64,000 bases of DNA. It comes from Mastigias papua. Taxonomy: Eukaryota > Cnidaria > Scyphozoa > Rhizostomeae > Mastigiidae. A program made the translations under genes and the position numbers. The notes under the pieces are model-generated. The model did not search any database and was not told the DNA's origin. It worked only from the letters and a program-made list of their open reading frames with translations. Shown here piece after piece: positions 41,273-54,400 of this stretch; position 1 is the stretch's first letter, and each line of letters starts with the position of its first letter. The stretch lies in contig OZ025276.1 of assembly GCA_964019165.1 (NCBI GenBank), positions 14,393,313 to 14,457,312 of the forward strand. The letters are read 5' to 3'.

Positions 41273-44200
41273 TTGTAATGCTAAATGGGCTAAGTGTAGA
41301 AATTTATTCATAATTCTCAGCTCTGGGGCATGAATGTGTAAAATGGTAATGTCGTATCAGTATATTGCTTATCAACTAGGGTCCCAGTAGGTAAATTTTT
41401 GCTTTGCATTTCCCAGATAAAGAGGCACACTATGCTAGTGACTCGCTAGGTGAATTGCTCACTTTCATTCTCTGTAACGAATCCGATCATAGTCGAGCAT
41501 ACCTTTCGCTGTCCTTTCTAAATTTTGTAGCTGGTCATTTCATATGTCGTTTATCAAAGTGAGTTTTCACACTTAGCAACCCGTCTTTCTCTACTCTTTT
41601 ACACAGAGACTCTGTCGTAACATTGACCTACGGGTTTCTATAATTTTCTGTTTCAAAAGCTTTCTGTACTTCTAGGAGTCCCTTATCGCTGCAGATTTTT
41701 AAATACCACCGCAGTCGAAATGATCTAGAAGTTGATTCATGCAGAAACGTAATAGGAACACCTTCAGATTAATGCAAAGGGCTATTTCCATATGACTCGC
41801 CCTTTTGCAAGTTACAGAGCAATAACAGCGAAACTTTCAAAAGCTTCTACCTTGGAGTTATCTTCTATCTTCCTTGGAGGCTGGTATGCAGGATTCAGCA
41901 CACTGTATTCTCGTCCCAATTTCAATGCAGAAGTTTCCTGTCAGTTTTTGTGCAATCTGCTTCGCAGCGTAATAGATCCCTATGTGTACCACTGCGTGTA
42001 TTTTTATGTGCTATTTCATCTGCCCACCATAGCACTTAATAAGGTTTACTCTACGAGACAATAATAGGATTAAATGTATCTACCTTTCAAACAAATTGCT
42101 TTTTAATTACTATGTTTCATGATAACAGTTTTCTACAAATAGTTCTTTTACCTTCCAGATCTTACAAAGGGGCCCAGACATCTGTTACTTCGGTGCGCCC
42201 ACATTCATTTGGGTAAGTGCCACAGCCTTATCTCATAATTACTAGTTATCTTGAGTGCTACAAAACGAAACTTTTTATCAATCCATTTATTCATTCATTA
42301 TGGTTTTTTATCTAAGTTCATATATTGTATATTTTCTGCTTTCCTCGTGGTATTTGGAGATAAGTGATTTTCTTTTGGTATGTCATTGTGCCCATGGAAC
42401 TTGAAATACAAAACCCTTTGTTAGTTTCTGTCTTTTTAATGAGAAAAAAATCATTCAAATAGGAACAAGAAAACAGCAGTAAAGATAACGTTATGATACT
42501 CTTGGATATTTCTGGTAGTTTAAATCATTTCCCCTTGTCACCCTTTCGCACCCTCTGCGACCACCTGGCATTGCTTTTCGCCTAAGAAAAACTCTCCAAG
42601 TGACCAAAGAACACTAACCATGCAAGCGACCCTACTACCATTTCTATAACTAACGAAAACCCGCTCAGTTTTTTGGTATCTTATTGTATCCACTCATTCA
42701 CAGGATGTTTATTCAAGGAATGATCTGATTCCCTGCAGCTGCGTCTTCGAGCCTTGTTTCTGTTTGCCTTTCGACTACGTTTTTGAGCTAGTTCATTTCA
42801 AAAGGCAAATAAAAATCATACGAATCGGCCTGACAACCTGCCAATTACTCCATAAGGAAATGAATATCCAATACTGTACTTTATTTTGGCAATTTTTTCA
42901 ATCGGAGCATCTTTAGCAATTCATGCTCTTTTAATTTGCTACTACACAACAAAGAAGTGCCTGCGTGTTTTTGTGGAGCAAAAGTGCTTTTGTCCCTTGC
43001 TATCATTGATTTAAAAGTCTCATGTACAACATACGCTATATTCCGAAAACCAACCAAGGTTTTCTAGCGATTTATGAATAGAATTAGTCTCTTGAATTTA
43101 CTCTTTACTTGGTTACTCAGAAACCCAAGGGTTTTAAATTCCCTTTAACGGTTGAGTGTAAAGAAGTGAGGTTTAGTTTTAGCTTGAGAGCGAGAGGTGA
43201 ACTTGTGAATAAATGCCAATATTATTTGCTTCAAAGTTACCTGTCTAGTGGAGAATGGAAACCTTAGCATTTGTTTTTGTGGCAAATACTTTAACCGTGA
43301 CTCCTTTGTATGGATGAAAAATGCTTGCTTCATCATTGCTAGCGGAGTAGCTGCATTTGGTTTTGTTAGTATTTCTTGAATCTGAAAATTTCAGTTTTCC
43401 GAGTGATATAATGTCTTCCTCTTTTGTCTCCTGATATTCAGTATTGCTGAATTTAATATTCTGTATACATGTGGTGGTGAAACCTTGGTAAATGCAGGAA
43501 TTGGAGCTTTCGAATAGCGCTCCTTTGAAGTAAATCTACTTGCTCTACGAATCTCATTGATGCCTTGCTCTGGGTCATCTCATTATAAGGTTGTCGCGAG
43601 GTTTTGCGCTAAATCGCTATATGTTAGGTTGAATTGGCAAAACTTGCCGCCTAGTCTACATGAGCAGAAGAGGTTAGAACCGTTGCTAGGCTGTTAACAA
43701 GAAGTAAAAAAATCTGTTTTTGTTGTTTCATTCCGCAGCAATGAGATATATATATGCGGCTTGAATAGGCAATTAGACTAAAGAGTTGAGAATCTGAAGC
43801 CAATTTTTCTTCTTTAAATGCTAGTCATTTAAATTTCTATTTGTTTGGGCAGAATTAGTTACAGTTGTTGCGGTGATGTAGACCTTATATATTATTTGAG
43901 TAGCACCCATTCACCGACTTTTGAGGAGATGGGGGGCTGTTGAATTGGCTGTTGTGTTGTTGTGAGTGGTTCCGATCAATGCAATCACATTTTTTAAGTT
44001 TTAGAGATACACCAAAGCATTTAATTTTCATGTCCATTCTAGGGTTTTGAAATTTCCCGTCTTATATATTATTCGTTATATTTCACATTCTGTAGTTATT
44101 TTACTTTAACAATTATTTCGTGAACTTTCACATGGAACTTTTATTTTTTTTATAGACAGATGTTATTTTTTGTTTGCATTGGTATCTTCATTTCATTTTC

Positions 44201-44713
44201 AATTTTAGAAAAATATCCTTCAATCTATTATTTACGAATAGTCTTCCTCTGGTGTTCTAATTCTAGCATTTCCATCACAAGCAGCACATACTTTGTCGTT
44301 TAAATTTCGTATGAACAATATCAGATATTTGAACAAAAGCTAAGTATTTCGTCCGGTTCTGCTTCCATAGCGAATAAGTCATGCTGTCGGTCAAAGGACA
44401 TAGGCGAAGTAGTGATTACTAACCCGGATAAGTGCTGTCGTAAAACTATTTTCGTTTGCATAAGCTATTTTTTCCTCTCCCTCTGATGCTGCCGCGAATT
44501 TTTGACGAACCACTAATCTAGTACAAACTGAAAACTGATTGGCTGAAAGAACAATACGGGCTGTTTTATGATGCTGCTTCCGACGCGTCTTTGAATAGGG
44601 GGTTCTCGAAAACGTTTATCTGTGTATACTCTTATTTGTTTTCTTTTTACAAGGTAGGCCAACTTATCCTGTACCAAGTGGAAAACAACTTAATACTGGC
44701 TAAGCAATTTGGG

Positions 44714-44777
44714 TAACGATAAGCGTGCGTACAATAACGATAAGCGTGCATACAGTAATGATAAGCGTGCCCACAAT
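44714..44777. repeat. Three tandem 21-bp units with GATAAG cores
   Basis: Three units of TAAYGATAAGCGTGCNNACA at 44714, 44735 and 44756. Each contains GATAAG, the core of GATA-factor sites, though only the third has the preferred T before GATA. About 3.6 kb upstream of the proposed T-box promoter. Confidence 0.75.
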
Positions 44778-46712
44778 AATGAAGTTCGAATATCTGTGAC
44801 TTCACCGAAACGTGCAGATATAATGACGTCAGAGTCGGCATTCTCCTCTGAGTAGCGAAACGTGGAGGAGCTTAAACTTTTTAAAACATGTTTCCTTCTT
44901 TACATTTCGTCTGCTTTAAATTAGAGCAACAGATTAATGACGAATTTCTTCCAGACCTGGTAAGATCATATCAATTAGAAAGAATGAATTTCTGAAAAAA
45001 CTCTGCTAAAGTTTGATTTCAACTATAATCTCTCCAATCAGATGAAGGGGGATAGGGTCTTTCGAACAGCCTGGAGTGCAACGAAAAGGATCAGCAACAT
45101 GATCTGCTTTTACGGTTTTGAAGCAAGTCCAGCAGCCGTACATTCTGCTTTGTAGTTATGTCCAGAAACTGTTACTCCAAAGCATGGCTCATTAATGTGC
45201 GTGAGTGCCGTTCGTAGGCACAAAATAATACGATCTGAGTCTAACCATACATAGCATCTGTATTTTGATTTGCAGGCACAATTTTTCCTCAGATGTGTTC
45301 TCGCAAGCACAACACACTTTAATGAGCCCTGCTCCAAAGATACAACGCAAACTCGTTCACGATGTAGGTCTTTTACTGTTTGTGATGTCACATCTTTACA
45401 CACAATATAAGTGTCGTTGGCTTTATATTTCAGGCCCATCTTCTGTCGCATGTGTTTTGACATCATTTTTCAGCTTGACGCTTTCTTCTCTTGAAGAAGA
45501 TCTCGTTATTGGTACCCTCTTTTTAATTTAATTTAACAGAATATCACAATTGGTAAACTTGTACTCCCCCCCCCCCACCTTCAAAAATATTTTGCCGCCA
45601 TCCATGGGATTCTCAGCTATTCTTGACCAAATTTAATGTTTTAGCAAAATATTTGATATATTAACTTAACTGTAGCATTTAAGCAGTAAGCATTAAGATT
45701 TCAGCTCTCATGAATTAGAATTGGAGGCAGGAGAGAGCGTATTAGGAGGGCTACTGTCATATAAAATTGTTTGGTTGTACAGAAATAAACCTATTTGTAG
45801 GATGTAGTAGAGCTTTCTAAAAAGTTGAAGCTGAACGGTGTGGAATGAAGTGATGGGTTTTTGGTGAAGCAGATATACAAAATGGTAGCTTTACCTCTTT
45901 GTGTGAACGATATGATATATATCCATTTTCAATTTCATTTCTTATGTGAAGAGCATCTTTTGAGGAAATTTGACTTCTGGACCAAGCTCATATGAAGGCC
46001 CATATTTTATTGAATCAATTTTATGAAGTCCTTCGCATTTCAATTCAGTCCACTGACAAGCTGAGTAGATAGGCAAGGACTTATTAGAAAAATTTTCTTT
46101 TAACATGCAGACTTGTGACCATTTAAATCTTTGAAGGAAGACAGTGTGATTTTTCAAAAATGGACCCAAGCTACTGGGCAAGCAAAATTTTAAATACTGT
46201 TTTTTTTTGACTGGGCATGGAAGAACGTCCACTCCAATATTAAAAGATCCCTTTCTTCTATGAAAATGGTAATGCAAGTGTTTGCAAAACGTAAGTTTTC
46301 ATGACTAGACTTATTCAATCTTGGATTCTTAGAGAATTTCATCTCTTCTGGCGTACGCTTGTTGCCGTTGAACAACAATGTATAAAAAGCTCCTTTGGTG
46401 CTGTTCAGCTCTAGCCTATTTATTAGTACAATACATCGATTTTAGGGAGTGTTATAACTCGTGTGTTTTGCAAACTTTAGGGAACAACAGGGAATTGTGT
46501 TTGTCGAGAATGAAAATAGAACAATTATATTAAGCTGTTAATGCTGGTGTTATCGCTAATTAATGGGTACATCACTTGGGACCCTAATTGCAATCCCCTG
46601 AAGAGGATGACTTGAAGAACGATATTGTTTTGTAAATTTCTTTTGGGACTCCTTTATCTCGTGGGAAACCTGGAGAATTTCCTCAACAATTATCCTGTGC
46701 GATTCCCTAGAA

Positions 46713-46929
46713 CAGGGGTGTCAAACTCATTTTCACTGAGGGCCACGTCAGCAGTATGGTTGGCCTCAAAGGGCCAGATGAATTGAAAATATGCCATATT
46801 ATTTTGCTAGATAACTCCTTCTTCTTCAAGTCAATGACACAATCAGAATCACATGCAAGCTCTCGCGGGCCACATAAAATGACGAGGTGGGCCACATTTG
46901 GCCCGCGGGCCTTGAGTTTGACACATGTG
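46713..46929. mobile_element. hAT-type MITE with perfect 8-bp target duplication
   Basis: The ends are CAGGGGTGTCAAACTCA and its near-complement TGAGTTTGACACATGTG. Internal GGGCCAC..GTGGGCCACATTTGGCCCGCGGGCC stretches are typical of hAT/Charlie-like short elements. The identical 8 bp CCCTAGAA flank both sides (46705-46712, 46930-46937). Non-coding, 217 bp. Confidence 0.92.
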
Positions 46930-46970
46930 CCCTAGAACATTAACGCAATCTCGATGAATGATGTCAGCAC

Positions 46971-47055
46971 CAGTATTATCATTATCAAAGTCATCATCAC
47001 CATCATAATCATGATCATCATGATGATGATGATGATCATCATAATCATCATCAGT
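46971..47055. repeat. Mixed ATC/GAT simple repeat
   Basis: An irregular alternation of ATC and GAT units (atcatcatgatgatgatgatgatcatc) that is partly self-complementary. Confidence 0.8.
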
Positions 47056-47508
47056 AAAGACAATCGGAAAGACAGATTAGCTAGTTAAAGAGTAACTGAG
47101 CTACCCAAGTACTTATCATGCAATCAAAGCCTGATACTAACAAAACCATTAGCTAATTATCTAAATCCATCAGTCAGTTTCCACCCAATTACCTGATCAC
47201 CATATTTCATTATGCAACCCTTTCAGTTATGCATCACTCAGCTTCTCACCAGCATAAGTTACAGACCTAATGCAACATTCAATGTTAATCACATATTCCT
47301 GAAGCAAGAAAATGTAGAAGTAGATTGTCCAGCCTCCCTTTTTTATAATTTAATTTTCTTGCTTCATTTTAAGGGCTTAATTTTCTTTCTCGCTTCATTT
47401 TAAGAGCGTGTTTCTTCTACAAAACCATCCCCGTGACCTTTGAGCAATTTACTGGTAGAGTCAAGTGACCTGAAATAATGCTTGTTGTTTACTTTACCGG
47501 GTGAATAT

Positions 47509-47524
47509 CTTTGATTTGATCAAA
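47509..47524. promoter_or_regulatory. Paired TCF/LEF-like sites upstream of the T-box gene
   Basis: CTTTGAT (47509-47515) and, inverted, GATCAAA (47518-47524) both fit the TCF/LEF core CTTTGWW, about 0.8 kb upstream of the TATA box. Brachyury is a Wnt/beta-catenin target in several animals. Function here is inferred from motif and position only. Confidence 0.3.
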
Positions 47525-48301
47525 AAAAGAAACTTGTGTCTGCGTATAAGATCTCTGTGGAGATACGGGCAAGATTGCACTTATCATTCTTACGGTGAAT
47601 TGATATCAAGATGAATCAATCAGTTTTAATGGATACCTTGCGTTGTTTATTAATGAAGACAATTCAGTCAGGCCGCCTTGATAGAATTCATCTCATTGTA
47701 AGATATGCATTCAATCTGCGGCCATTCTCGGATCCAACCATGGCTTATTTGTCATTTATTAGAACTTAACCCAGCTATTTAGGATTGAGCGATGCGCTTG
47801 TGATTGGCAATTGTGCATTTAAGCGGTAACATCTGAATCTCTGCAAAAAACAATGCTGTGAATAGGGAACAATAGACTGCGTTTCTGTTCCCTTACGCAA
47901 ACACACGGCTAAGTTGACAGATTTTCACTGAACGAAATCAATAAAAAGAGCGCTAGTAAGAAAAAAGGCCTGTGTGTAAAAGGCGCGCCGATGCGAGTGC
48001 CTCTTTCCGGCGAACATAAAAAGCGCAGACCGGTAGACCCACGAGTACAGTTTGTTTTCGTTTGACGCATAGGCTGACCGTCAGGTGAACGAGAAGAGCA
48101 AGTACGTGGCTAGAAATCTGTGCTTTTTTCAAGGCAAATTTTTTCAAGGTATTCTAGAACCAGTAGCAGTGATCAATTAGTCCATTCATTTGCAGGAAAT
48201 TCCCAAGGGAAGAGGCATTCAATTAGTCTTAATTACTGTCTTCACTTGTCACCAATCGGTGACACCTCATAAGAGAACGGTCAAGGCTTTTGGAGGACTT
48301 C

Positions 48302-48309
48302 TATAAATA
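48302..48309 (+). promoter_or_regulatory. TATA box of the T-box gene
   Basis: TATAAATA stands about 140 bp upstream of the proposed start codon at 48450, leaving room for a 5' UTR of roughly 110-120 nt. No other TATA-like octamer is as well placed. Confidence 0.5.
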
Positions 48310-48449
48310 CCGAATCAGGTTTTATCATCAAGACTGGTCGGTAGAAGATCTTTCAAGTTCCGATATTGCCACTTCTGTGTACCTGTAGGCACGAGAAGAG
48401 GTGAACTTGGGTTTTGAACTGTTATCCATTGAAAGCAAGCAGAGGTGTT

Positions 48450-51400
48450 ATGACACAGGGAAAGTTTAACATGAAGAAAATCTTATCAGACGGTAAATGC
48501 GCCTTCATCCTTTACATTTTTGTTAATTTTTGTCAAAAGTCTAACTGATCTGATGTTATATTATTCGCCTGTTTAAGCATTACTATCATTCATTACGAGT
48601 ACAAAAACCTCTTCTGACATGATTTTTCAAAGTAACACCAGGTTAAAAGGCTACCAAATGTTTTGTTCGAATGTCAAATATTGTGACGAGAAGTTTTATG
48701 ATATTTAAGGTGTCTGATTGAGAATATACTAGCAAATTGCTCTTACCTCTTGCATACTTTGGAGGAGATCTCGATAATACATATTCGCTTTGTGACGAAA
48801 CTTGATTTAGGAAGTAAACAGAAAATTTCAAATGAAAGGTATTAATCCTGCTAAGCATCCCCCCTCTGTTAAAGGGATCTGTTTTAAGAAAATGAATGTA
48901 TCACCTACTGAAATGCTTCGACCAGTGTGTACTGACATTTAAGGGGGGCGTATGACTAGTGATCTTTGAGTATCTCACACTGATAACTGAGCAGATTGCT
49001 AAACAGATTCACCCCCCTAATTCTACCGATTTTCAATTTCCCTCTATTGAGAGTCTGTTTTTTCTTTGAGGTGCATGGGTACCGCACAAGAAACAAACAA
49101 TATTTTTGCCTTAAATTTATTGATTGCCTTGTATCTAGTATAGCTTCCAACCATGACGAGAAAGAATTCATTTGAAGAAATATTTGCGCTAGATTAGAAA
49201 GACTGTTGTGGCTTTTCGAAGCCTTTCCTACAACATAAGATACACTCATCCTTGACAAAAGTGACATCGAGATTTATTCATTCTATCTAGTCATACTGCT
49301 ATTCAGGGACAAGAAAGGTACCCCTTCTATTGGCAAGCATTCCCAATGGAAACAGTGAAAGGTTCTAGATCGGCGCTTGTTCTCCCCCAGCAGCCATTTT
49401 TAGCCTCTTGTCTTCATGCCCTGTCTAACGGCAACATCAGGTGTTCAAAGATTCGTTTACTGTGTGTAATAATTTGTTACTTAATACCTTTACGTGAATG
49501 TAGAATTGGGCATGGCTTCGTTAACTACTTCATGACCAGGTGCTGAGAACGCTTCTTAGCAACCTCATCATAACGTTCAAACTGTCGTTCAAGTTTTTGC
49601 ATGAAGGAACTAGATTTTATAAAGTATTCACTATAATAATAATGACTTTCAACAAGCTTTCCAGTCAACCGGAAGATTTATCTCAATGCATTATCACTGT
49701 TTGAGAGATATTCTAGAGGTGTACTGCTAATGTCTTGTAACATTCTAACGATCTTCACCATTTAATAGGACAACTGTTGAAAAATTATTAGTGTAGGCAG
49801 TAGTTTGGCCAGGGTAAATGAAATGGGAGTGGGAGGACTCGAGGGGTCACACCTTTTACTTTGGTTTAGAGTGCATCTCCGCATATTATGCTAACCAGTA
49901 GTGATAAGAGACTTCGATAATTTTGTGACAGCTATTCTAAAAAACAGAATGCTTGGAGGAGGAGAATAGTTCGAGGAGAAATCCCTCAATTTGATAGTAG
50001 AGGATTTCCAAGGATTATCTTTCCCCAATAGTGGGGTGGGGGTAATTGCCCTCAGCACCCTCTGTGACCACACCACTGGGTGTAGAAGGCTCGGATCCAT
50101 GAAACAGCATATTTGAGTCAATTTATATAGAAATCTTTTAACTACTAGCTGATTACACGGTTTGGAGTTGCTTCAATAAAATGCCTACATACTATTTTTC
50201 CTATCGGCATTTTAAGGTGAGATGCAAAACTTAGCAATAGTCACTGATAAACCTCCATGATAATAGTAAGAGTTTAGCTTGCATAATATTGCTTCAAAGT
50301 TATTAGAATATCCAATAAAGCAAAACTGTGAATAAGTTTTGTGTGATACACAGTAGAAACATATACTGTATAACTGTATTCAGTGTGTCCCATGCAAACG
50401 CTTGAAATGGGACACTTTTAATACAGTGCCAAACCCAGAGTCCAGAAAAATGCCCAACCTTCCTCCGGCAGTCAAATCTTCATCATAAACCTTCCTCTTT
50501 TATGTATCAAGGCTAGCCAAAGTTTTTTAACTCTGCATTGGGTATGTCTCGCAAGCTTTTACTGTAAGTGGGCTATGCCCTTTACAGTTGATGTCGCGTT
50601 ATATAAAAACTTTTCTGAAACTGGATTGTTGATACAAATTTTAAAACCTTCCTCAAATACATCATGAAGAGCAAAATTTTCCTCCGGTTCAGAGCCGTGG
50701 AGCCGTGACTTTTTCTGGACTATGGCCAAACCGAGACTTTACTTTTTCAAAAAGAGGTAGAAAGGATGTTGCTAGTTTGTTTGGTTTTTTGTTCTTTTTA
50801 AGTGACACATTTCTTCACATATTTTAGAATCTCCTTGGGAATGTTCACGGAATATTTTTGGAGATTAGTTTTGAAAGTGAAGTTTTTCATATGCTTTATT
50901 ATTTATTGTTGTCCTCCAGTCGATTTCGGAATTAATTTTTAGGCCCTTCATTTATCAAATACTCTTACTAATAATGGCCTGTCTTCTTTATTTCTCGCAT
51001 GTAGTTGACCTTCTTCCGCCTTTCATTTTCTATTAAAAACGGCATGAAGAACTCAGGCGGGATATTTCTTCATGTCTATCAGAAATTTTGATAATTGGTC
51101 TTTAAAGAACGAAACTACTTGTAGTCCACTTCTCGTCCGTCTTTTCCCACATAGCCAGTTGTAAAGCAGATTTTTCAATTATGAATTGCAACCCTGAGTA
51201 GATATGTTTAAAATCAAATTAAGAGTACTGGACCAAGTAAGTTTCGTAGAAAGACTGTTCTTCATGCGAACGAAAACCTCGATGTGAGGAAGTATGTGAG
51301 GGTTGTGGACTAATTACCATCACCAGGGCTGAGTATCTTAAGAGTGTTGCATATGAATGTACAGGTATACTTTGCAGCTAGTACCCGATTGTGACATGCT

Positions 51401-54400
51401 CTAGGTAGGGAGATAGAATGCGCGTCTCAACATGACTGAAAGGCGCAAAGCCATTGAAGGGATTGATGGTATGACCGCATACAAAATGCCTGCCCAATAT
51501 ATTACCGATTGTGACGCATCGTACGGTAAACCCTCTGTTTCCCGTAGAGAGTTTCTATACACCCAGCGCAAGTCTCTACCTACAATGCTAAGGAACGGAG
51601 ACAGCAATGCGCCACGTTGCATAATTAAAGGCCCGATTATTTAGTTTGGCATCAGCTTTATGCAGTTAATCAGAGCCACTTTGCTATGGTGTTGCTATAG
51701 TATATAAGTATATATAATTTAGGATTACCTAGCCCTTTGATGGTCATAAGGGCCGCGGTGTCTGATGATGCTAACCGCTTTATGATCCTTTATTTCTATT
51801 AAACGATTATACCACTTGTACACCAGCTCTGTAAGTATGACATATGGCTAAGGTAATGGCATTATGGGCATTTGTGCAGTGCCCTTTCGGTCACAAGTAT
51901 AAGACCTTTTTAAGTGAATTATGAAGTGCATTAGACTCACTCAAATATAATCCTTTTACCAACGTACTAGTCTTCATGCAGTTCGGTGCTTCACTCGAAT
52001 ACGTGATTTTTTTTAAAGAAAACTTCGCTTTTTATGAGCATGTACGTTCTTTAGAACCTCAGATTTTATCCATACCTCGAAATATCGTTTTTACTCATCG
52101 TATACGTAAATTCGCTTAGTGAGAAAGGAACGATGTCCGATTTGTAGTTGCTAAAGTGTTATAATGCATGATTTGATGTGTGGAAGAAGCAAAGGAAGAT
52201 CATTGTACAGAACAAATTTGTAGAGAGCAAAGTTTCTGTAGAAATCAAACTTGTTTTGTCTTAGGAAAATTCTAATGAAAATTCAAAATTCAAAATTTTA
52301 ATATACCTTCAACCTAGGCATTAGTTGTCATTGCTCACAGATTGCAGCAATTTTAAAGTTTTCTATTCTAGGATATTATTTATCAGGAGTCTTAAAAATT
52401 GTTCTGAAAGTCCCTCCGGGGATCTAGCCAGCATTCCTTTCCCGTAAAATATCCCCGTGCGTTATATTCCATGTTTTGTATTCAGGTAAAAAAGATAAGT
52501 CTGGTGACGCCAAACAACAGGATTACGAGAACCAAGAAAAGAACATGGAGAATCGCTCATCAGAAGGTGCTGGTGTTGAAGTTGTCCTCGATGATTCTGA
52601 CCTCTGGTCGAAGTTTGAGAAACTTACCAATGAAATGATTGTAACGAAAAATGGAAGGTAGGCTTGCTTATAAATCTTCGAGAGTTTTATTTAGCAAGGA
52701 ATTATGATGGTTTGATATGATAACTAGAGACACAATCAGAAACAGCCCTCTATATAAGGCTAAGCCTAGCAGCATATACCTCTCGGTGACATAGCTGCGC
52801 TCGGCAGATTCACGTGCCATTTATGTTGTCTGTAAGTAGCTGGAGAGTCTATGCAGGGGTGTGTCTATGATGGGGTGTTACACCCTGTCCCTCTTGTTAA
52901 GCTGTAAGTTCTTTTAGTTCGTTGGTTAGATTGGCATAATAACCATGGCCTGTCGGTACGCTAATGCTATTGATTATCATGGGACCTTTTTCAAACTTGT
53001 CGGTAAGTTTCTTTGCTACGCCCCCATTCAATCGTCCTTCGGCAGGCCAAGAACCTTACAACGGAATATTTGCCCTGTAGCCGCTTTCATCAGCGACCAA
53101 TGACGTATTGTTACAAAGGTAGCGTTGGTAATGACGAGACATCTTCACCCAAGTATTAACCGTGCGGTCGTTTTTCAAGTGCTTTGTAACAAGTATAACG
53201 AAAGACACTATCTGATCTTAGGGAACAGGAAAATATATTGCCAAAGGACTGTTGCCAATGTTAGTTGGTAGTAATTTACTGGGGCTCTTAATCTAAACGC
53301 CGCATAGAAGGTTCATGGTCGAGACAAGATATATTGTCATTGCTTGTAAGCAACTGGCTGAAAAAAGGCTCGTAAGATAGAGACAGCTCAGTAATTTTTT
53401 ACTAAGAATATGTCTAGGAACGGCCACAATCCATGGCCTACACTCATTCACTAGCCTATCAACCATTCTGATAAGATGGAGCGCCCTAAGGATTGAATGC
53501 AGTTTTCTTTTTTACACATGGGAGCTTTTGGTAGCCCCTTTGACATGTGCCACAATGCAAGCTCACACTTAAACCTCTTGAGATCAAAATAGCATTTGTT
53601 CCCTCTTCCTTGTGCGCGCATGTCATTCATACAAATTTGCATTTTGACAAACAGGAAATCATCTGGGACCTGAGACAAAGACAATATTTTTACAGACGAT
53701 TTTTGTTCTTTAGTTTTGCTTGTTTCCTGTTTTCTACTCATTCCGTGTGGATTTTTTCTATTTCACATCAGGGCGTGCCAAGAAAGAGACTAGTTTGCCG
53801 TTCTTGTCACTTTGAGTCAATTGGTTTTGCACCTTTCTAATTAACTGTATTGTTTGATCGGTGGATAATTATGCGAATAGGAGTATATGACGTCACGAGC
53901 TGATTAGACGGAATGGGCCTAGCCTTTGCCTATGGTAGAAGCACAAAACTCCGTGCAAGTATATCTACCTAGGTCAAAGTAACCTTAGCTGAATCACTCC
54001 TCCATGGTCTTTTACGAAGCTGTAAACATTTTCGTATAGGTGGGATCCCAAAACAAGGAATAAATCCCATTTAACTGTTGAATATGCTGAACAGAAGGTT
54101 TGCACCATTGTACGCCATTTTAGGTGTAGCTGTCAGGTGTCTGTTTTAGAACATGCTAAGCCGTGTCAAAATCGGATTAGAACATACCAATTATATTTCT
54201 TTAAATGGCTGATTTTTGGCGTTAAATATAGACAATGACCCAGTTCCGACCTTCGAATCATCGCCTGCGATATCAAAACAGAAGCGCCAGAAAACAAAAT
54301 GGCGGAAGGCGTAAAGACCCTTTGAACTAGTGGTGTACGCTCGCAGTCGACGTGATAAAAAAGCGTGGAATATGGATGACCTAGCCTTCTTCTTCATAAA

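Noticed and set aside
44714..44777. CRISPR-like repeat array
   Set aside because: Three direct 21-bp copies with no spacers in an animal genome: a minisatellite.
45110..45466. 118-codon minus-strand frame
   Set aside because: No recognisable domain, splice context or homologous pattern. Length is within chance for this much sequence.
45942..46378. Two overlapping minus-strand frames that could be one frameshifted protein
   Set aside because: I could not recognise any family in either part. Possibly a decayed element, but not supportable without a search.
48643..49267. Minus-strand frames near the T-box promoter
   Set aside because: No family features. They lie in intron 1 and look like chance open frames.
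51401..51644. Overlapping 70-codon frames on both strands in T-box intron 1
   Set aside because: No domain, no splice support and mutual overlap suggest chance.
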